From contig NZ_JAGPNM010000008.1 in NCBI RefSeq assembly GCF_018831085.1, forward strand, positions 84,144-148,143: a stretch of DNA of 64,000 nt, written 5' to 3'. Below, one piece after another: positions 28,336 through 38,135 of the stretch. The position numbers were made by a program, and so were the translations under genes. The stretch is from Rheinheimera oceanensis (GTDB lineage Bacteria; Pseudomonadota; Gammaproteobacteria; Enterobacterales; Alteromonadaceae). Numbering within the stretch: the stretch's first letter is position 1; each line of letters starts with the position of its first letter. The notes beneath the pieces are model-generated. The model saw only the letters and a list, made by a program, of their open reading frames with translations. It was not told the origin of the DNA and ran no database searches.

Positions 28336-28962
28336 ATGAAAAAACTTCTACTTCCACTGACGCTGTTATTCGGTCTAATCGGAACAGCCCATGCATTTGA
28401 CGGTGATGCCGAAGCAGGTAAAGCTAAATCTGCTACCTGTGCGGCCTGTCATGGCCCCGATGGCAACAGCCCGGTTGATATGTATCCGAAAATTGCCGGA
28501 CAACACGCCCCTTATCTGTATAAGCAGTTACGCCAGTACAAACAAGGCATGGAAACCGGAGGCAAACAAGGGCGTAACAACAGTATTATGTTTGGTATGG
28601 TCGCATCGCTGTCTGATCAGGACATGAAAGATCTGGCAGCCTACTTTGCGTCGCAAAAAATGAAGTCGGGTACGACTCCGGAGAATGTGATTGCCCGCGG
28701 CGAACAACTTTATCGCGGTGGTGACGCAGATCGCGGCATTGCAGCCTGTATTGCCTGCCATGGTCCACGTGGTTCAGGTAGCAGCTTAGGCGGCTTCCCG
28801 AAGATATCGTTTCAACATGCTACTTACCTGAAAACTACTCTGCAGGAATTCCGCAGTGGCCAGCGCACTAATGACCTCAACGGTATGATGCAGGACATCG
28901 CGAAAAAATTAACTGACGATGATATCGACGTACTGTCTCAGTATCTTGGCGGCTTACATTAA
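28336..28962 (+). CDS. Diheme cytochrome c4
   Basis: 208-residue periplasmic protein with a Sec signal (first 20 residues, ending GTAHA) and two class I heme domains: C35/C38/H39 (CAACH) and C138/C141/H142 (CIACH), with methionine ligands expected in MFGMVASLSD and NGMMQDIAKKL. It donates electrons to terminal oxidases such as cbb3. A terminator follows 29 bases after the stop. Often found beside engB in gammaproteobacteria. Confidence 0.95.
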   Translation: MKKLLLPLTLLFGLIGTAHAFDGDAEAGKAKSATCAACHGPDGNSPVDMYPKIAGQHAPYLYKQLRQYKQGMETGGKQGRNNSIMFGMVASLSDQDMKDLAAYFASQKMKSGTTPENVIARGEQLYRGGDADRGIAACIACHGPRGSGSSLGGFPKISFQHATYLKTTLQEFRSGQRTNDLNGMMQDIAKKLTDDDIDVLSQYLGGLH

Positions 28963-28990
28963 TTACACTGTTTTACGCAGATAATCGCAA

Positions 28991-29017
28991 AAAAACCGGC
29001 GTTCATCGCCGGTTTTT
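28991..29017 (+). terminator. Intrinsic terminator of cytochrome c4
   Basis: CCGGCG (28996-29001) pairs with CGCCGG (29007-29012), extended by A/T pairs outside, and is followed by five T. Confidence 0.88.
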
Positions 29018-29039
29018 GCTACTTAATTCAGCCGCAATT

Positions 29040-29057
29040 TGTGAGATATATCTCACA
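29040..29057 (+). promoter_or_regulatory. UvrY/GacA-type binding palindrome
   Basis: TGTGAGATATATCTCACA is a perfect 18-base palindrome of the form bound by UvrY/GacA/VarA response regulators (TGTRAG-N6-CTYACA). It lies about 190-220 bases before the Csr-type RNA, a distance like that of the UvrY site at E. coli csrB. It should make the RNA depend on a BarA/UvrY system. Confidence 0.75.
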
Positions 29058-29225
29058 AACACTGTAGGAAAAACGCCCGCATTATAATTTTAGGGAACTT
29101 TTCCAATTTAGCAAAACAGCGCTAAAGCAATGAAAATAAATAACATATTTTAAACCCCAGAGAAAAACATGCTTTTTTTTGCAGCAATGTCTTGCCATAT
29201 CAGCAGATCAGAGTAAATTACCACC

Positions 29226-29531
29226 TGTTACATTTTGTAACTGAAAAAAACAGGGATTCGTCGCAAGGAAGGGTTTGTACCAGTACGTAAGTGCGCGGTG
29301 CCTTAATAAACACATCTGGATGATGTGCTGCGTGATTCACGCGCAGGGATGATTACGAAAGTATCAGGATGATCGTAAAGAATAAATAATTGGTACGGAA
29401 AGCCAAAATAACAAAGGGAACACACTGACAGGGCGTTGCAGCAGCATCAGGATGATGACAGCGAATGAGAGAAGTGTCCATTTGACACAAGCATATCCAG
29501 GGCGATAAGTGATCTTATCGCCTTTTCTTTT
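29226..29531 (+). ncRNA. CsrB/CsrC-type CsrA-sequestering RNA
   Basis: Between the cytochrome c4 and methyltransferase genes lies a 300-base non-coding stretch with at least eight GGA motifs, many in hairpin loops: CACATC-TGGAT-GATGTG (29311-29327), and TCAGGATGAT twice (29364-29373 and 29447-29456). It ends in a 9-bp terminator (29501-29509 with 29514-29522) and TTTTCTTTT. Such RNAs titrate CsrA. The 5' end is uncertain: TTGCCA (29192) and TAAATT (29214) would start it near 29226, but a start near 29260 (GTCGCAAGGAAGG) is possible. Location between engB and yihI equals that of E. coli csrC. Confidence 0.85.
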
Positions 29532-29554
29532 ATTTTGAATTCAACAATAGCATT

Positions 29555-30205
29555 ATGTCCGACACTGCATGCCCATTGTGCTTACACCTGCACAGTGACT
29601 TATTTCATCAAGATAAACGCCGATGTTACTACCAGTGCCGGCAATGTCAGCTGGTATTTGCTGATCGTGTCAGCCTGCTGTCTGCTGAAGAGGAACTGGC
29701 GCAATATCAATTGCACAACAATGATATTAACGACACGGGCTATCGCCACTTTTTACAGCGTCTGGCCAGGCCATTGCTGGCTGCCTTACCGGCTACAGGG
29801 CTTAGCGGGCTGGATTTTGGCTGCGGCCCCGGCCCGTTACTGGCCAAAATGCTGAGCGAAGCCGGTCAGCATATGTCGGTATGGGACCCTTATTTTGCGG
29901 CTGACGAAACGGTATTACAGCAAAAATATGACTTTATCAGTTGCAGCGAAGCAATAGAGCATTTTTTCCGGCCCGCAACCGAGTGGGCACTGTGGCTTAG
30001 TTTGCTCAAGCCGCAAGGCACCCTGGCAATTATGACCAAACGCTATACCACAGCGACCGCTTTTGCTGACTGGCACTACAAACTGGATCCCACCCACGTT
30101 AGTTTTTTTTCTGAATACACTTTTACTTACTTAGCCCAACGCGATGGTTTTAGCCTGAACTTTGCTGATAAAGATGTAGTTATTCTGCAGCGCACAAAGC
30201 ATTAG
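29555..30205 (+). CDS. Class I SAM-dependent methyltransferase with zinc-ribbon start
   Basis: 216 residues. The first 40 hold a C-x2-C...C-x2-C ribbon (CPLC near 7-10 and CRQC near 28-31). The methyltransferase fold follows: motif I LDFGCGPGPLLAKML (about 90-104), an acidic residue after strand 2 (VWDPYF) and FISCSEAIEHFFRPATEW (about 125-142). It is of the type that methylates small molecules or tRNA; the substrate is not evident. It starts 24 bases after the Csr RNA terminator. Confidence 0.82.
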   Translation: MSDTACPLCLHLHSDLFHQDKRRCYYQCRQCQLVFADRVSLLSAEEELAQYQLHNNDINDTGYRHFLQRLARPLLAALPATGLSGLDFGCGPGPLLAKMLSEAGQHMSVWDPYFAADETVLQQKYDFISCSEAIEHFFRPATEWALWLSLLKPQGTLAIMTKRYTTATAFADWHYKLDPTHVSFFSEYTFTYLAQRDGFSLNFADKDVVILQRTKH

Positions 30206-30258
30206 TGTTTCAGTGCAAAACTGGTTAAAATGTGCGCCCTTTTTTACAGGTAACAAAC

Positions 30259-30813
30259 ATGACTCGTCAGAAAAAAACCCGTTCCGCTGGCCCTAATGGT
30301 TTACGCCATCTGTCTGCGGAAGATGCCCGCAAAACCCGCGAGCCCAGAGAAGAAACCAAAAAAAAGGGAGCAGGCCTTAAATCTGGCAGCCGCAACAGTA
30401 TTGCGCCGGCGAAAACAGCTGAAGCGGCTAAAGGCGCCACCAAAAAAGACAAACGTATTGGCAGCAAAACGCCCATAGCTCTGGTGCCTGTAGCAGAGCA
30501 GCCGGTTGTGATCCAACCATTGTTACAACCCAAAGCCCGCCTGGCAAAAGTAAAAGCAATAGAATTAACCGCAGAGCAGGAACTGGCATTGATTGAAAAT
30601 GACAGCCATTTGCAGCAACTGCTGGAGCGGGTTGAAAACAACGAAGTGCTGACGGGTAAAGACGCTAAGTACTTTAACGCTAAAACCGCACGCCTGGAGC
30701 AACTATTGCAGCAGCTCGGTTTAACAGAAGACGAAGAAGATGCTATTGTTGATCCGCTGGCAGCTTTTGAGAGTAAAGACTGGCGTAAAGACTTACTGGG
30801 CGACGAGGATTAA
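30259..30813 (+). CDS. yihI: Der GTPase-activating protein YihI
   Basis: 184-residue protein that stimulates GTP hydrolysis by the ribosome-assembly GTPase Der. The basic N-terminus (MTRQKKTRSAGPNGLRHLSA, about the first 85 residues rich in K/R/A) is disordered, and the C-terminal domain (about 110-184) contains LTAEQELALIENDSHLQQLL and LEQLLQQLGLTEDEED, as in E. coli YihI. The ATG at 30259 is used; an upstream GTG/TTG extension at 30232 lacks a ribosome site. It fits with engB nearby (ribosome assembly). Confidence 0.9.
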   Translation: MTRQKKTRSAGPNGLRHLSAEDARKTREPREETKKKGAGLKSGSRNSIAPAKTAEAAKGATKKDKRIGSKTPIALVPVAEQPVVIQPLLQPKARLAKVKAIELTAEQELALIENDSHLQQLLERVENNEVLTGKDAKYFNAKTARLEQLLQQLGLTEDEEDAIVDPLAAFESKDWRKDLLGDED

Positions 30814-30815
30814 TA

Positions 30816-31271
30816 TTGAGCAGTACTCTGGTAGTGGTAATTATTGTTGGCAGCCTGATCGTAGCAGCCCTGGCGTTTTATGCCGGCAGCCTGCTGTGGC
30901 AGTTGCAACAGCAAAACCGGCAACAACAGCAACAAAAGAGCGAAAAAGAACAGTACCTGCGTGACAGCATAACGCTGATTTGTAAAGCCATGCTGGAGCA
31001 ACAGTGTGAATTATCGGAAGGCGCTTTACGGCTGTGGGTATTGTTGGATCATCTGGTGCCTCAGCGCCAACCTGATCCGGTGATTGCTTATCCTGGCTTG
31101 CACCAGATGTATCAGGTGGTTAAAGATATGCCAACCCACAAAGCCCGCAAAGAACAGGACAAAGTGCTTACCCGCCAGCAGGATGAAGTCAGGCTAAAAG
31201 CGGAGCAAGACTTAAAAGATTTTATTCTGGCAGATACTGCCGCCCTGTTGCAGCGCTTCCAGCCGGGTTGA
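30816..31271 (+). CDS. DUF2489 domain protein
   Basis: 151 residues: one N-terminal membrane helix (about 4-27), a glutamine-rich linker (QLQQQNRQQQQQK), and a cytoplasmic helical domain of the DUF2489 family (RDSITLICKAMLEQQCELSEGALRLWVLLD). It begins at TTG 30816, 2 bases after the yihI stop, with GAGGA 8 bases upstream inside the yihI tail. Function unknown; the pairing with yihI is frequent in gammaproteobacteria. Confidence 0.8.
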   Translation: MSSTLVVVIIVGSLIVAALAFYAGSLLWQLQQQNRQQQQQKSEKEQYLRDSITLICKAMLEQQCELSEGALRLWVLLDHLVPQRQPDPVIAYPGLHQMYQVVKDMPTHKARKEQDKVLTRQQDEVRLKAEQDLKDFILADTAALLQRFQPG

Positions 31272-31287
31272 ACCGGCTGGCGTTTTA
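31259..31287 (+). terminator. Terminator overlapping the DUF2489 stop codon
   Basis: CCAGCCGG (31259-31266) pairs with CCGGCTGG (31273-31280); the stop codon lies in the loop and CGTTTTA follows. It ends the yihI-DUF2489 operon. Confidence 0.72.
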
Positions 31288-31301
31288 ATGGCTGTGTAGC
31301 T

Positions 31302-32585
31302 CTACTGCCGGTATATCTGGCCGGCTTTCATCACAAAGCTTACCTTACCCATCTGTTGAATATCCTGCAGCGGATCACCCGGTACGGCAATAATATCGGC
31401 AATTTTACCGGCTTTAATACTACCCAGTTCATCTGCTACACCAAGTAAACGCGCGCCTTCAATAGTGGCGCTGTGAATGGCTTCCAGCATCGGCATACCA
31501 GCCTCTGTCATATAAATAAACTCGCGCCAGTTCTCCCCGTGTTCATACACTCCGGCATCGGTACCAAAAGCAATTTTCACTCCGGCTTTATATGCCTCGG
31601 CAAAGGTTTGCTGAATTTTAGCGCCAATGGTTGCCGCCTTGGGCCGTACCAGCTCGGGGAAAAAGCCCGCAATAGCTGCTTTTTCAGCTGCCCATTTACC
31701 GGCACTGATAGTTGGCACAAAGTAGGTGCCCTGTTTGCGCATCATCGCCATGGTGTTTTTATCCATATAGGTACCATGTTCGATAGAATGTACCCCGGCT
31801 TTAATTGCCCGCTCCATGCCTTCTTTACCGTGCGCATGTACAGCGACTTTCATACCATAGTCGTTGGCAGTACTGACAATAGCCGCCAGCTCTTCGTCAG
31901 TAAACTGCGGGTTGCTGCCGCTTTTCGCTACACTGAGCACACCACCTGTCGCAGTAATTTTAATCAGATCAGAGCCTTCTTTATAGCGCTGACGCACTGC
32001 TTTGCGGGCTTCATCAGCACCGTTAACTACGCCTTCTTTGGGGCCGGGGTCACCCATTAATGCATAGGCCACACCATTGGTAGGGTCAGCATGGCCGCCG
32101 GTGGTAGCAATTGATTTACCGGCAGCAAAAATACGTGGCCCTTTAACATAACCTTTGGCAATGGCCTTTTTCAGGGCATTACTGATGTGGTGATTGTCTC
32201 CCAGCTCGCGTACAGTGGTAAAACCGGCCATTAAGGTTTTTTCAGCAAAGGTTGCGCCGCGCAGGGCGTAATCAGCTTCGTTCATAGTAAAGCCTTCGCT
32301 GTACACCGTTGGGCTGAACTGGCTGTAGAAATGCGTGTGCATATCCATTAAACCCGGCATTACTGTATGCTGGCGCAGGTCAATAACCTGATCTGCAGCA
32401 GTGGGGTTACGAAAGCCGGCTTCAATAGCGGTAATTTTATCCTCTTCTATCACAATAGTATGATTAGAAAGTACTTTTTTATCTTCAGCGGTAATAAGCG
32501 TGCCAGCGTGGATCAACGTAGCAGCACTGGTGATGGGGCTGATACATAAGGTGCCGATGAGCATAGCAATGGGCGTTTTATTCAT
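31302..32585 (-). CDS. Secreted amidohydrolase (imidazolonepropionase-like peptidase)
   Basis: 427-residue exported metal hydrolase of the amidohydrolase superfamily, in the group that includes Xaa-Pro and Xaa-Arg dipeptidases. Signal peptide [21 protein letters not shown]. Metal and catalytic residues: MDMHTHFY (H-x-H) near 78-85, the carbamylated lysine in [12 protein letters not shown] in [11 protein letters not shown] in SIEHGTYMD, and D in [12 protein letters not shown]. The ATG at 32585 is chosen for the signal peptide; the frame runs open to 32648. The gene is monocistronic. A decayed relative lies at 15343-15600. Confidence 0.88.
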   Translation of the reverse strand: MNKTPIAMLIGTLCISPITSAATLIHAGTLITAEDKKVLSNHTIVIEEDKITAIEAGFRNPTAADQVIDLRQHTVMPGLMDMHTHFYSQFSPTVYSEGFTMNEADYALRGATFAEKTLMAGFTTVRELGDNHHISNALKKAIAKGYVKGPRIFAAGKSIATTGGHADPTNGVAYALMGDPGPKEGVVNGADEARKAVRQRYKEGSDLIKITATGGVLSVAKSGSNPQFTDEELAAIVSTANDYGMKVAVHAHGKEGMERAIKAGVHSIEHGTYMDKNTMAMMRKQGTYFVPTISAGKWAAEKAAIAGFFPELVRPKAATIGAKIQQTFAEAYKAGVKIAFGTDAGVYEHGENWREFIYMTEAGMPMLEAIHSATIEGARLLGVADELGSIKAGKIADIIAVPGDPLQDIQQMGKVSFVMKAGQIYRQ

Positions 32586-32691
32586 ATTGTTAGTGCCTTT
32601 TAAGTAGAAGTTGCGCTTCAGTGATAGCATTATCGCAGCAATGAACAACCAGCTTGAGACGGGCGAACGGTTTTAGCCGACCAGCGTAGGG

Positions 32692-33234
32692 TTAAACAAT
32701 AGCAAAAGTGTAAGGATAGCCGGCGCTTTTTAACTGGAAGTGTTGCTGGCCATCACAATACACCGGCCTGGCCTGGCTACTAAGCTGATAATACACATTA
32801 CGGCTAAGCTTCGCCTGCAAACCATGCCATAGCTGGATATAAGGCAATAATTGCTGCTGCGGATCCGGCCTGACGATCATCGGGTATTCAGCACCTAGCA
32901 ACAGCTGATGTTGCAGATTGGTCGTCAGCAGCAATGCCGGGCCTGTGACGGTATCTGTCCACTGCCAATCGGTAATTAATAACGGTGCATCTGCGACACT
33001 GATGCGCACTTTTTCTACCGGCGTCTGCAAAAAGTGCTCGCCATGCTGGCAAATTAATACCGAGGCAAAAAGTTTCACCAAAGCCGGGCGTTGGATCAGG
33101 CTGTGCTGATAAAACCACTGGCCTTGTGCATCGATATGCAGCGGAATATCACCGCAAAACGGCGGGTTCCAGCTTTCCACCGGCGCCAGGCCTGGCTGGT
33201 TAAGCTGGCGCTGTAAAGCAGACAGATCAGTCAT
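32692..33234 (-). CDS. DUF1285 family protein
   Basis: About 180 residues, no signal or membrane helix. The start region VESWNPPFCGDIPLHIDAQG and WFYQHSLIQRPALVKLFASVL (about 20-65) and YFLQTPVEKVRI-like following part are the DUF1285 family signature. Proteins of this family have a beta-barrel dimer structure and no established role. ATG at 33234 is preferred; TTG at 33243 is also possible. It lies next to the tRNA-His gene. Confidence 0.82.
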   Translation of the reverse strand: MTDLSALQRQLNQPGLAPVESWNPPFCGDIPLHIDAQGQWFYQHSLIQRPALVKLFASVLICQHGEHFLQTPVEKVRISVADAPLLITDWQWTDTVTGPALLLTTNLQHQLLLGAEYPMIVRPDPQQQLLPYIQLWHGLQAKLSRNVYYQLSSQARPVYCDGQQHFQLKSAGYPYTFAIV

Positions 33235-33293
33235 AGCTAACAAAGCCTGTAGTTAGGTTAATGATGAAACAAGCTTAGCAGCAGAAGAGAAGC

Positions 33294-33370
33294 TGGGGTG
33301 ACTGATGGGGATCGAACCCACGACAACCGGAATCACAATCCGGGGCTCTACCAACTGAGCTACAGTCACC
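33294..33370 (-). tRNA. tRNA-His (GTG)
   Basis: Read leftward, the 77 bases fold as a full cloverleaf: acceptor GGTGACT with AGTCACC, D-loop AGCTCAGTTGGTAGAGC, anticodon loop TTGTGAT (anticodon GTG), T-loop GGTTCGATCC and an encoded CCA end. The extra G at position -1, typical of tRNA-His, is present at 33370. Close match to the E. coli tRNA-His. Confidence 0.98.
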
Positions 33371-33525
33371 GTTGCGGGCGGTTATTCTAACTAAGTTTTT
33401 TTTCAACACCAAGCCTTTTCAGGCAGGAAATCAGTTAACAACTTGTTGTCGTTTTCATTTGGCCCGCTTTTATTCTGTGGTATCCTTTTGCCGTTTTGCC
33501 ATTTTCGCCAGCAAAGGAGAGTGTT

Positions 33526-34350
33526 ATGGAGCAAATAACCCAGTTATTTGAAGAGAATCACGAAGTTTTATTGGGCTATCTAATCCAGATTATTGCCGCA
33601 ATTTTTATTTTTTACATTGGCCGCATGATGGCAAGGGCGATTTCACGCTTTATTGAGAGAACACTGGTGGCGCGCTCGGTAGACAAAGCCGTAGTGGCGT
33701 TTATAGCAAGCCTGATTTACGCCATTATTCTGATTGCCACGGTATTGATGGCATTATCACAAATTGGTGTGCAAACCACCTCCTTTATCGCCATTTTAGG
33801 TGCTGCCGGCTTAGCGGTTGGTTTGGCATTACAGGGTTCTTTGGCCAACTTTGCCTCCGGCATTTTGATTATTTTATTCCGGCCGTTTAAATCCGGCGAT
33901 TTCATTGATGCCGGTGGCGTCAGCGGTACTGTGGATAAAATTGAAATATTCCAGACTATGATGCGCACGCCTGACAACAAAAGGGTCATAGTACCCAATG
34001 CGCAGATAACCGGCGGGCCTATCACCAACTATTCAGCTGAACCACGGCGCCGGGTTGATCTGGTGATTGGCATCAGTTATGACTCTGACTTACGCAAAGC
34101 TAAACAGATACTTGAAGATATTCTGAAAAATGATGAGCGGGTGCTGCAGGAACCGGCCGCTACAGTGAAAGTAGCAGCGCTGGCTGACTCTTCAGTTAAC
34201 CTTAATGTAAGGCCATGGGTAAATTCGGCCGATTATTGGGGTGTATACTGGGACACGCTGGAAAAAGTAAAACTGATTTTCGATGAGCAAGGTATTGGCA
34301 TTCCATTCCCGCAGATGGACGTTCATATCAAAAAAGACAAGCAGGAGTAA
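33526..34350 (+). CDS. mscS: Small-conductance mechanosensitive channel MscS
   Basis: 274 residues, three membrane helices (about 19-40, 55-78 and 85-117) and a cytoplasmic vestibule. The pore-lining helix 3 is AILGAAGLAVGLALQGSLANFASGI with the alternating G/A pattern of MscS; FRPFKSGDFIDAGGVSGTVDKI follows as the beta domain. Opens on osmotic downshock. ATG at 33526 has AAGGAGA 6 bases upstream; an upstream in-frame ATG at 33496 is not used. The DUF481 gene follows after 2 bases. Confidence 0.95.
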   Translation: MEQITQLFEENHEVLLGYLIQIIAAIFIFYIGRMMARAISRFIERTLVARSVDKAVVAFIASLIYAIILIATVLMALSQIGVQTTSFIAILGAAGLAVGLALQGSLANFASGILIILFRPFKSGDFIDAGGVSGTVDKIEIFQTMMRTPDNKRVIVPNAQITGGPITNYSAEPRRRVDLVIGISYDSDLRKAKQILEDILKNDERVLQEPAATVKVAALADSSVNLNVRPWVNSADYWGVYWDTLEKVKLIFDEQGIGIPFPQMDVHIKKDKQE

Positions 34351-34352
34351 GT

Positions 34353-35099
34353 ATGAAGTATTTTTCAATTCTGGCACTGGTGGTAGCAGTCGGTGTGCAG
34401 GCTCAGGCACATGATGCAGCAGCTACCGGCAAAGTATGGACCACTTCTGCCGAGCTGGGTGCCATTACTACCTCAGGTAATACTGTTGGTACCTCTATTA
34501 CCGGTAAGATTGATGCCAAGCAAGAGCTGGAGCAATGGAGCAACCAGTATATTTTCAGTGCCTTCTTTAAAGAAGATGAAAAGACCGATGCCAACGGCGA
34601 CAAATTCACGCAAAAATCGGCAGAGCGTTATATGATTTCGGCAAAAACGGCCTACAAACTGGAAAGCGAATTCGACAAGCTGTTTGCTTTTGGCTCTTAT
34701 ACGGATGACGAATTTGGTGCTTATACCGAATACACCACCCTGGCGGTCGGTTATGGCACCAGAGTATACAACGTTGAAGATAAATCACTGGACATGGAAA
34801 TAGGTCCGGGTTATTTCACTGGCAAGCGCTCTACCGGTGAAACGGAAAATGGCCTGATTGTCCGCGGTGCTGCATCGTTCAAATGGACAATCAGTGAATC
34901 AGCCAGTTTCGCCCAGACATTAAGCGTAGAATACGGTGACGACAATACCCGCTCTATCGCAGAAACCTCATTGCTGGCCAAAATTAATGGCGCACTGCAG
35001 ATGAAAGCCGCCTTTCTGGTACAAAATGACTCAGACGTACCGGAGGGGAAAAAAAGTACTGATACTCAAACGTCTCTGACTCTGGTGTATTCGTTTTAA
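34353..35099 (+). CDS. DUF481 outer-membrane beta-barrel protein (YdiY-like)
   Basis: 248 residues with a Sec signal (first 19 residues, ending VQAQA) and a beta-barrel pattern of alternating strands ending in the terminal phenylalanine (LTLVYSF) required for outer-membrane insertion. The strand AELGAITTSGNTVGTSITGK is the DUF481 hallmark. Its function is unclear (acid-inducible homologues are known). Co-transcribed with mscS (2-base gap). Confidence 0.9.
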   Translation: MKYFSILALVVAVGVQAQAHDAAATGKVWTTSAELGAITTSGNTVGTSITGKIDAKQELEQWSNQYIFSAFFKEDEKTDANGDKFTQKSAERYMISAKTAYKLESEFDKLFAFGSYTDDEFGAYTEYTTLAVGYGTRVYNVEDKSLDMEIGPGYFTGKRSTGETENGLIVRGAASFKWTISESASFAQTLSVEYGDDNTRSIAETSLLAKINGALQMKAAFLVQNDSDVPEGKKSTDTQTSLTLVYSF

Positions 35100-35106
35100 T
35101 CACTGT

Positions 35107-35130
35107 GCCCGCCTGTTGGCGGGCTGTTTT
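35107..35130. terminator. Terminator between DUF481 and sbcC
   Basis: GCCCGCC (35107-35113) pairs with GGCGGGC (35118-35124) over TGTT and is followed by TGTTTT. It ends the mscS operon. The leftward sbcC stop lies just beyond at 35145, but the U-tail is on the plus side. Confidence 0.75.
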
Positions 35131-35144
35131 ACGTTATCAGCTGC

Positions 35145-38135
35145 TTAACTGACAACACGAATTTGGCTATAGCCCAGGCCTTGTTGTTTTTCTACTTTTA
35201 TCTGCACTGCTATCCGCTCTTTTAACGCTTCAACATGGCTGATAATGCCAATCATCTTGCCGCTGGCGTTGAGGTTATCCAATGCACTTAATGCGCTGTC
35301 CAGCGTGTCAGCATCCAGGGTGCCAAAGCCTTCATCAAGGAACAACGAGTCAATACGGGTTTTACTGCTGACCAAATCTGACAGTGCCAACGCCAATGCC
35401 AGACTGACCAGAAAACTCTCACCACCCGACAACGTTTTGGTATCGCGTAAACTGTCAGCCTGCCAGGTGTCCAGCACTACCAGCTCCAGCTCGGCCTCTG
35501 TGTGACGGGCCAGTTGATAGCGGTTATGTAACAGCGCCAGTTGGCGGTTGGCCAATACAACCAGTTGCTGCAGGGTTAACCCCTGGGCAAAACGCCGGTA
35601 CCTGGCGCCATCTGCTGAACCAATCAAGCTGTTCAGCCGCTGCCAGTATTCATACTGCTGTTGTTTAGCGGCAATATCCTGCAGCAACTGCTGCTGGCTA
35701 TCGCGGCGCCGGGCATCGCTATTAAGTTGCTGTTGCAGTTGCCCGAGTTGTTCTGTCATTTGCTGCACTTGTGCTTCTTGCTGCTGCAGCTCGCTGGCCA
35801 GCTCACTGGCTGATAAGGCCGACAACTGCTGCTGTGCAATAAGCTGCAGCCGTTGTTGCCAGTCGGCCTGCAGCCGTTTGGCGGCGATTTCGTTTTGCTG
35901 TAAGCGCTGCTGCAATTGTTGCAAGCCACTAAGCTCGGCTTCGCTGAGCAAAGCGGCTTTAAATGCCGCTTCGTCAGTAAAGCTGCTGCCAGCCAGTACT
36001 TGCTGCCATTGCTGCGCAGCCTGCAGCAACTCTGCGGCTATACCCTGCTGTTGACGCTGTAGTACTTGCTGCTGGCCCTGCCACTGCTGCATTTGCTGTT
36101 GTAACTGCTGCAAAGCCGCTGTTACTGTAGCCAGCTCAGTTACTGTGGTTTGTGCTGATACCGGTTGAGTTTGCGCTGCCATAGCCTGCCATTGCTGCTG
36201 CCAGTGTTCTTGCTGTGCTGCCAGCTCAGCTTGCTGCTCATCTAAGCGCAATGCCTGTTGCTGCCATAATTGCAACTGATGCTGATTATCTGTCAGTTGC
36301 CGCTCAAGCTGCTGCTGTTGCTCTTTTACTTGCTGGCGCTGCAGCTGCCGTTGTTCAAGCTGGCGCAGCTGTTGCTCATTTTTACTGAGCTCTGCCGCAA
36401 TGGCATCAAGCTGCGTACTAACAGTTACCAGCGAACTACCCTCAGCCTGCCGGCTAATTTCAGCCTTTAGCTCTGCCAGCTCGGCATCCAGCTGCGCAAG
36501 TTGCCGGGTTAAATGTTGTTGCTCTGCCTGCAACGCTGATTCACGCTTATTAAGCTGCTCGCCCTGACGTTGTGTCTGGCTAAGTTCTGCCTCTTTTGCC
36601 AGCAGCTGCTGTTCGGCAACAGAGCTGTTAAGCTGCTGATATTCAGCAACGGCAGGGTGTTCTGTGGCTCCGCACAGCGGACAGGGCTGATCTGGTTGCA
36701 GCCGGGAACGATGCTCAGACAGTTGCATAATCAACTGTTGTTGGGCCAGCAGCTGTTTTTTGTCATTGAGCTGTTCTGTCAGTGTTTTATATTGCTGGCG
36801 CAGCATGACTAACTGCGCAGTTACCGGCTCCAGCGCCGCGGAGGAATGATTTAATTGCTGCTGTAATTCTGTACTTTTTTGCTGCAGTTTGTCTTGTTGT
36901 TGTAATTTTTGCTGCAATTGCTGCAGCTGATATTGCTGTTCGCGACGCTGCTGTTGCTGCTGGCGCAAGCTGTCTGGCCCGGCACCGCTTAGTGCCTTGT
37001 CTAACTCTTGCAACTGGCTGCCAAGAGCGGCTAACTGCGTTGTCAGTATCAGTTGCTGCTGCCGGGTATACTGCTGTTGTTCTGTAAGCTGCTGCGTCTG
37101 TTGGGCAAAACTATGCTGCTGTTGTTTCAGGAACTGCAACCCCTGCCACAGCAGATTGGCCTGTTGCTGGCTGCCAGCGGTTAATTGCTGTGCCAGTGCT
37201 GCCTGCTGTTGCTGGTATTGCTGTTGTTGTACCTGCAGTTGCTGCATAGCGGTATACAAGGGCAGCAATTTACTGGCTGGCTGATAGGCACTTAGCCGGG
37301 CCAGTTCATTCTGGTGTGCGGCATTTGCGTCCTGCGCTTGCTGCACTTCCTGCTCTGCGCGCTGCAGCTCTTGCTCAGCGTTATTAAGTTGTTCGCGCCA
37401 GGCCAACACTTTACGTTGCTGTGCTACAACCTGTTGCTGCTCTGTGAGTGCCTTTTTTACCGCTGAAAGCTCGCTACTCAGAGCCTGTTGTTGTTCTTCG
37501 CTAAGCAGCTCTACCGCACCGGCTCTGGCCTGCAGCAGATCCAGCTCGCTTTTTTGCTCACGACAGTCATTAAATACCTGTTGTGAAATACGGCCGTATA
37601 TATCGGTACCGGTAAGCTCCTCAAGCAATTCAGCCCGCTCATTGGCATTGGCATTAAGAAAAGCGGCAAAGCCGCCCTGCGCCAGCAACATAGATTTAGT
37701 AAAGCGGCCAAAATCCAGCCCGGTGATTTCGGTAACCAGGCGCAGTTTATCGCTGGTTTTTTCTGCCAGAATAGTGCCGTCCAGTTTCGCCAGTTCGGTT
37801 TTAGCAGCCTGTAGCTTGCCATCACTCTGGCCCCGGGCGCGACGCTGGCTCCAAAACGCCCGGTAGCCTGTCCCGGCAACCTCAAACTCAACTTCGGCCA
37901 GACACTCACTGGTATGGCGTGTCATTAGTTCATTATTGGTAGCAGAGGTGTTTAACCGCGGTGTCTCGTGATACAACGCCAGACAAATGGCATCCAGTAT
38001 GGTGGTTTTACCGGCACCGGTAGGGCCGGTGATGGCAAAAATATTACTCTGGTTAAAAGGCGGCAGGCGAAAATCTATCAGCCACTCGCCGCGCAGTGAG
38101 TTGAGATTTTGCAGCCTTACTGACAAAATTTTCAT
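35145..38135 (-). CDS. sbcC: Exonuclease subunit SbcC (SMC-like ATPase)
   Basis: 996-residue ATPase that, with SbcD, cleaves hairpins and protein-blocked DNA ends. Walker A is [14 protein letters not shown] near residue 38-51, the signature [19 protein letters not shown] near 885-903, Walker [14 protein letters not shown] near 915-927, and the zinc hook [12 protein letters not shown] (C-x2-C) in mid coiled coil near 490. Both coiled-coil arms are extraordinarily rich in glutamine, leucine and alanine, with long near-repeats of CAG/CTG codons. Its ATG overlaps the sbcD stop (4 bases). Confidence 0.95.
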   Translation of the reverse strand: MKILSVRLQNLNSLRGEWLIDFRLPPFNQSNIFAITGPTGAGKTTILDAICLALYHETPRLNTSATNNELMTRHTSECLAEVEFEVAGTGYRAFWSQRRARGQSDGKLQAAKTELAKLDGTILAEKTSDKLRLVTEITGLDFGRFTKSMLLAQGGFAAFLNANANERAELLEELTGTDIYGRISQQVFNDCREQKSELDLLQARAGAVELLSEEQQQALSSELSAVKKALTEQQQVVAQQRKVLAWREQLNNAEQELQRAEQEVQQAQDANAAHQNELARLSAYQPASKLLPLYTAMQQLQVQQQQYQQQQAALAQQLTAGSQQQANLLWQGLQFLKQQQHSFAQQTQQLTEQQQYTRQQQLILTTQLAALGSQLQELDKALSGAGPDSLRQQQQQRREQQYQLQQLQQKLQQQDKLQQKSTELQQQLNHSSAALEPVTAQLVMLRQQYKTLTEQLNDKKQLLAQQQLIMQLSEHRSRLQPDQPCPLCGATEHPAVAEYQQLNSSVAEQQLLAKEAELSQTQRQGEQLNKRESALQAEQQHLTRQLAQLDAELAELKAEISRQAEGSSLVTVSTQLDAIAAELSKNEQQLRQLEQRQLQRQQVKEQQQQLERQLTDNQHQLQLWQQQALRLDEQQAELAAQQEHWQQQWQAMAAQTQPVSAQTTVTELATVTAALQQLQQQMQQWQGQQQVLQRQQQGIAAELLQAAQQWQQVLAGSSFTDEAAFKAALLSEAELSGLQQLQQRLQQNEIAAKRLQADWQQRLQLIAQQQLSALSASELASELQQQEAQVQQMTEQLGQLQQQLNSDARRRDSQQQLLQDIAAKQQQYEYWQRLNSLIGSADGARYRRFAQGLTLQQLVVLANRQLALLHNRYQLARHTEAELELVVLDTWQADSLRDTKTLSGGESFLVSLALALALSDLVSSKTRIDSLFLDEGFGTLDADTLDSALSALDNLNASGKMIGIISHVEALKERIAVQIKVEKQQGLGYSQIRVVS

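Noticed and set aside
35245..37866. Series of plus-strand open frames rich in Cys and Ser
   Set aside because: They mirror the CAG/CTG-rich coding strand of sbcC, have no ribosome sites and no plausible protein composition.
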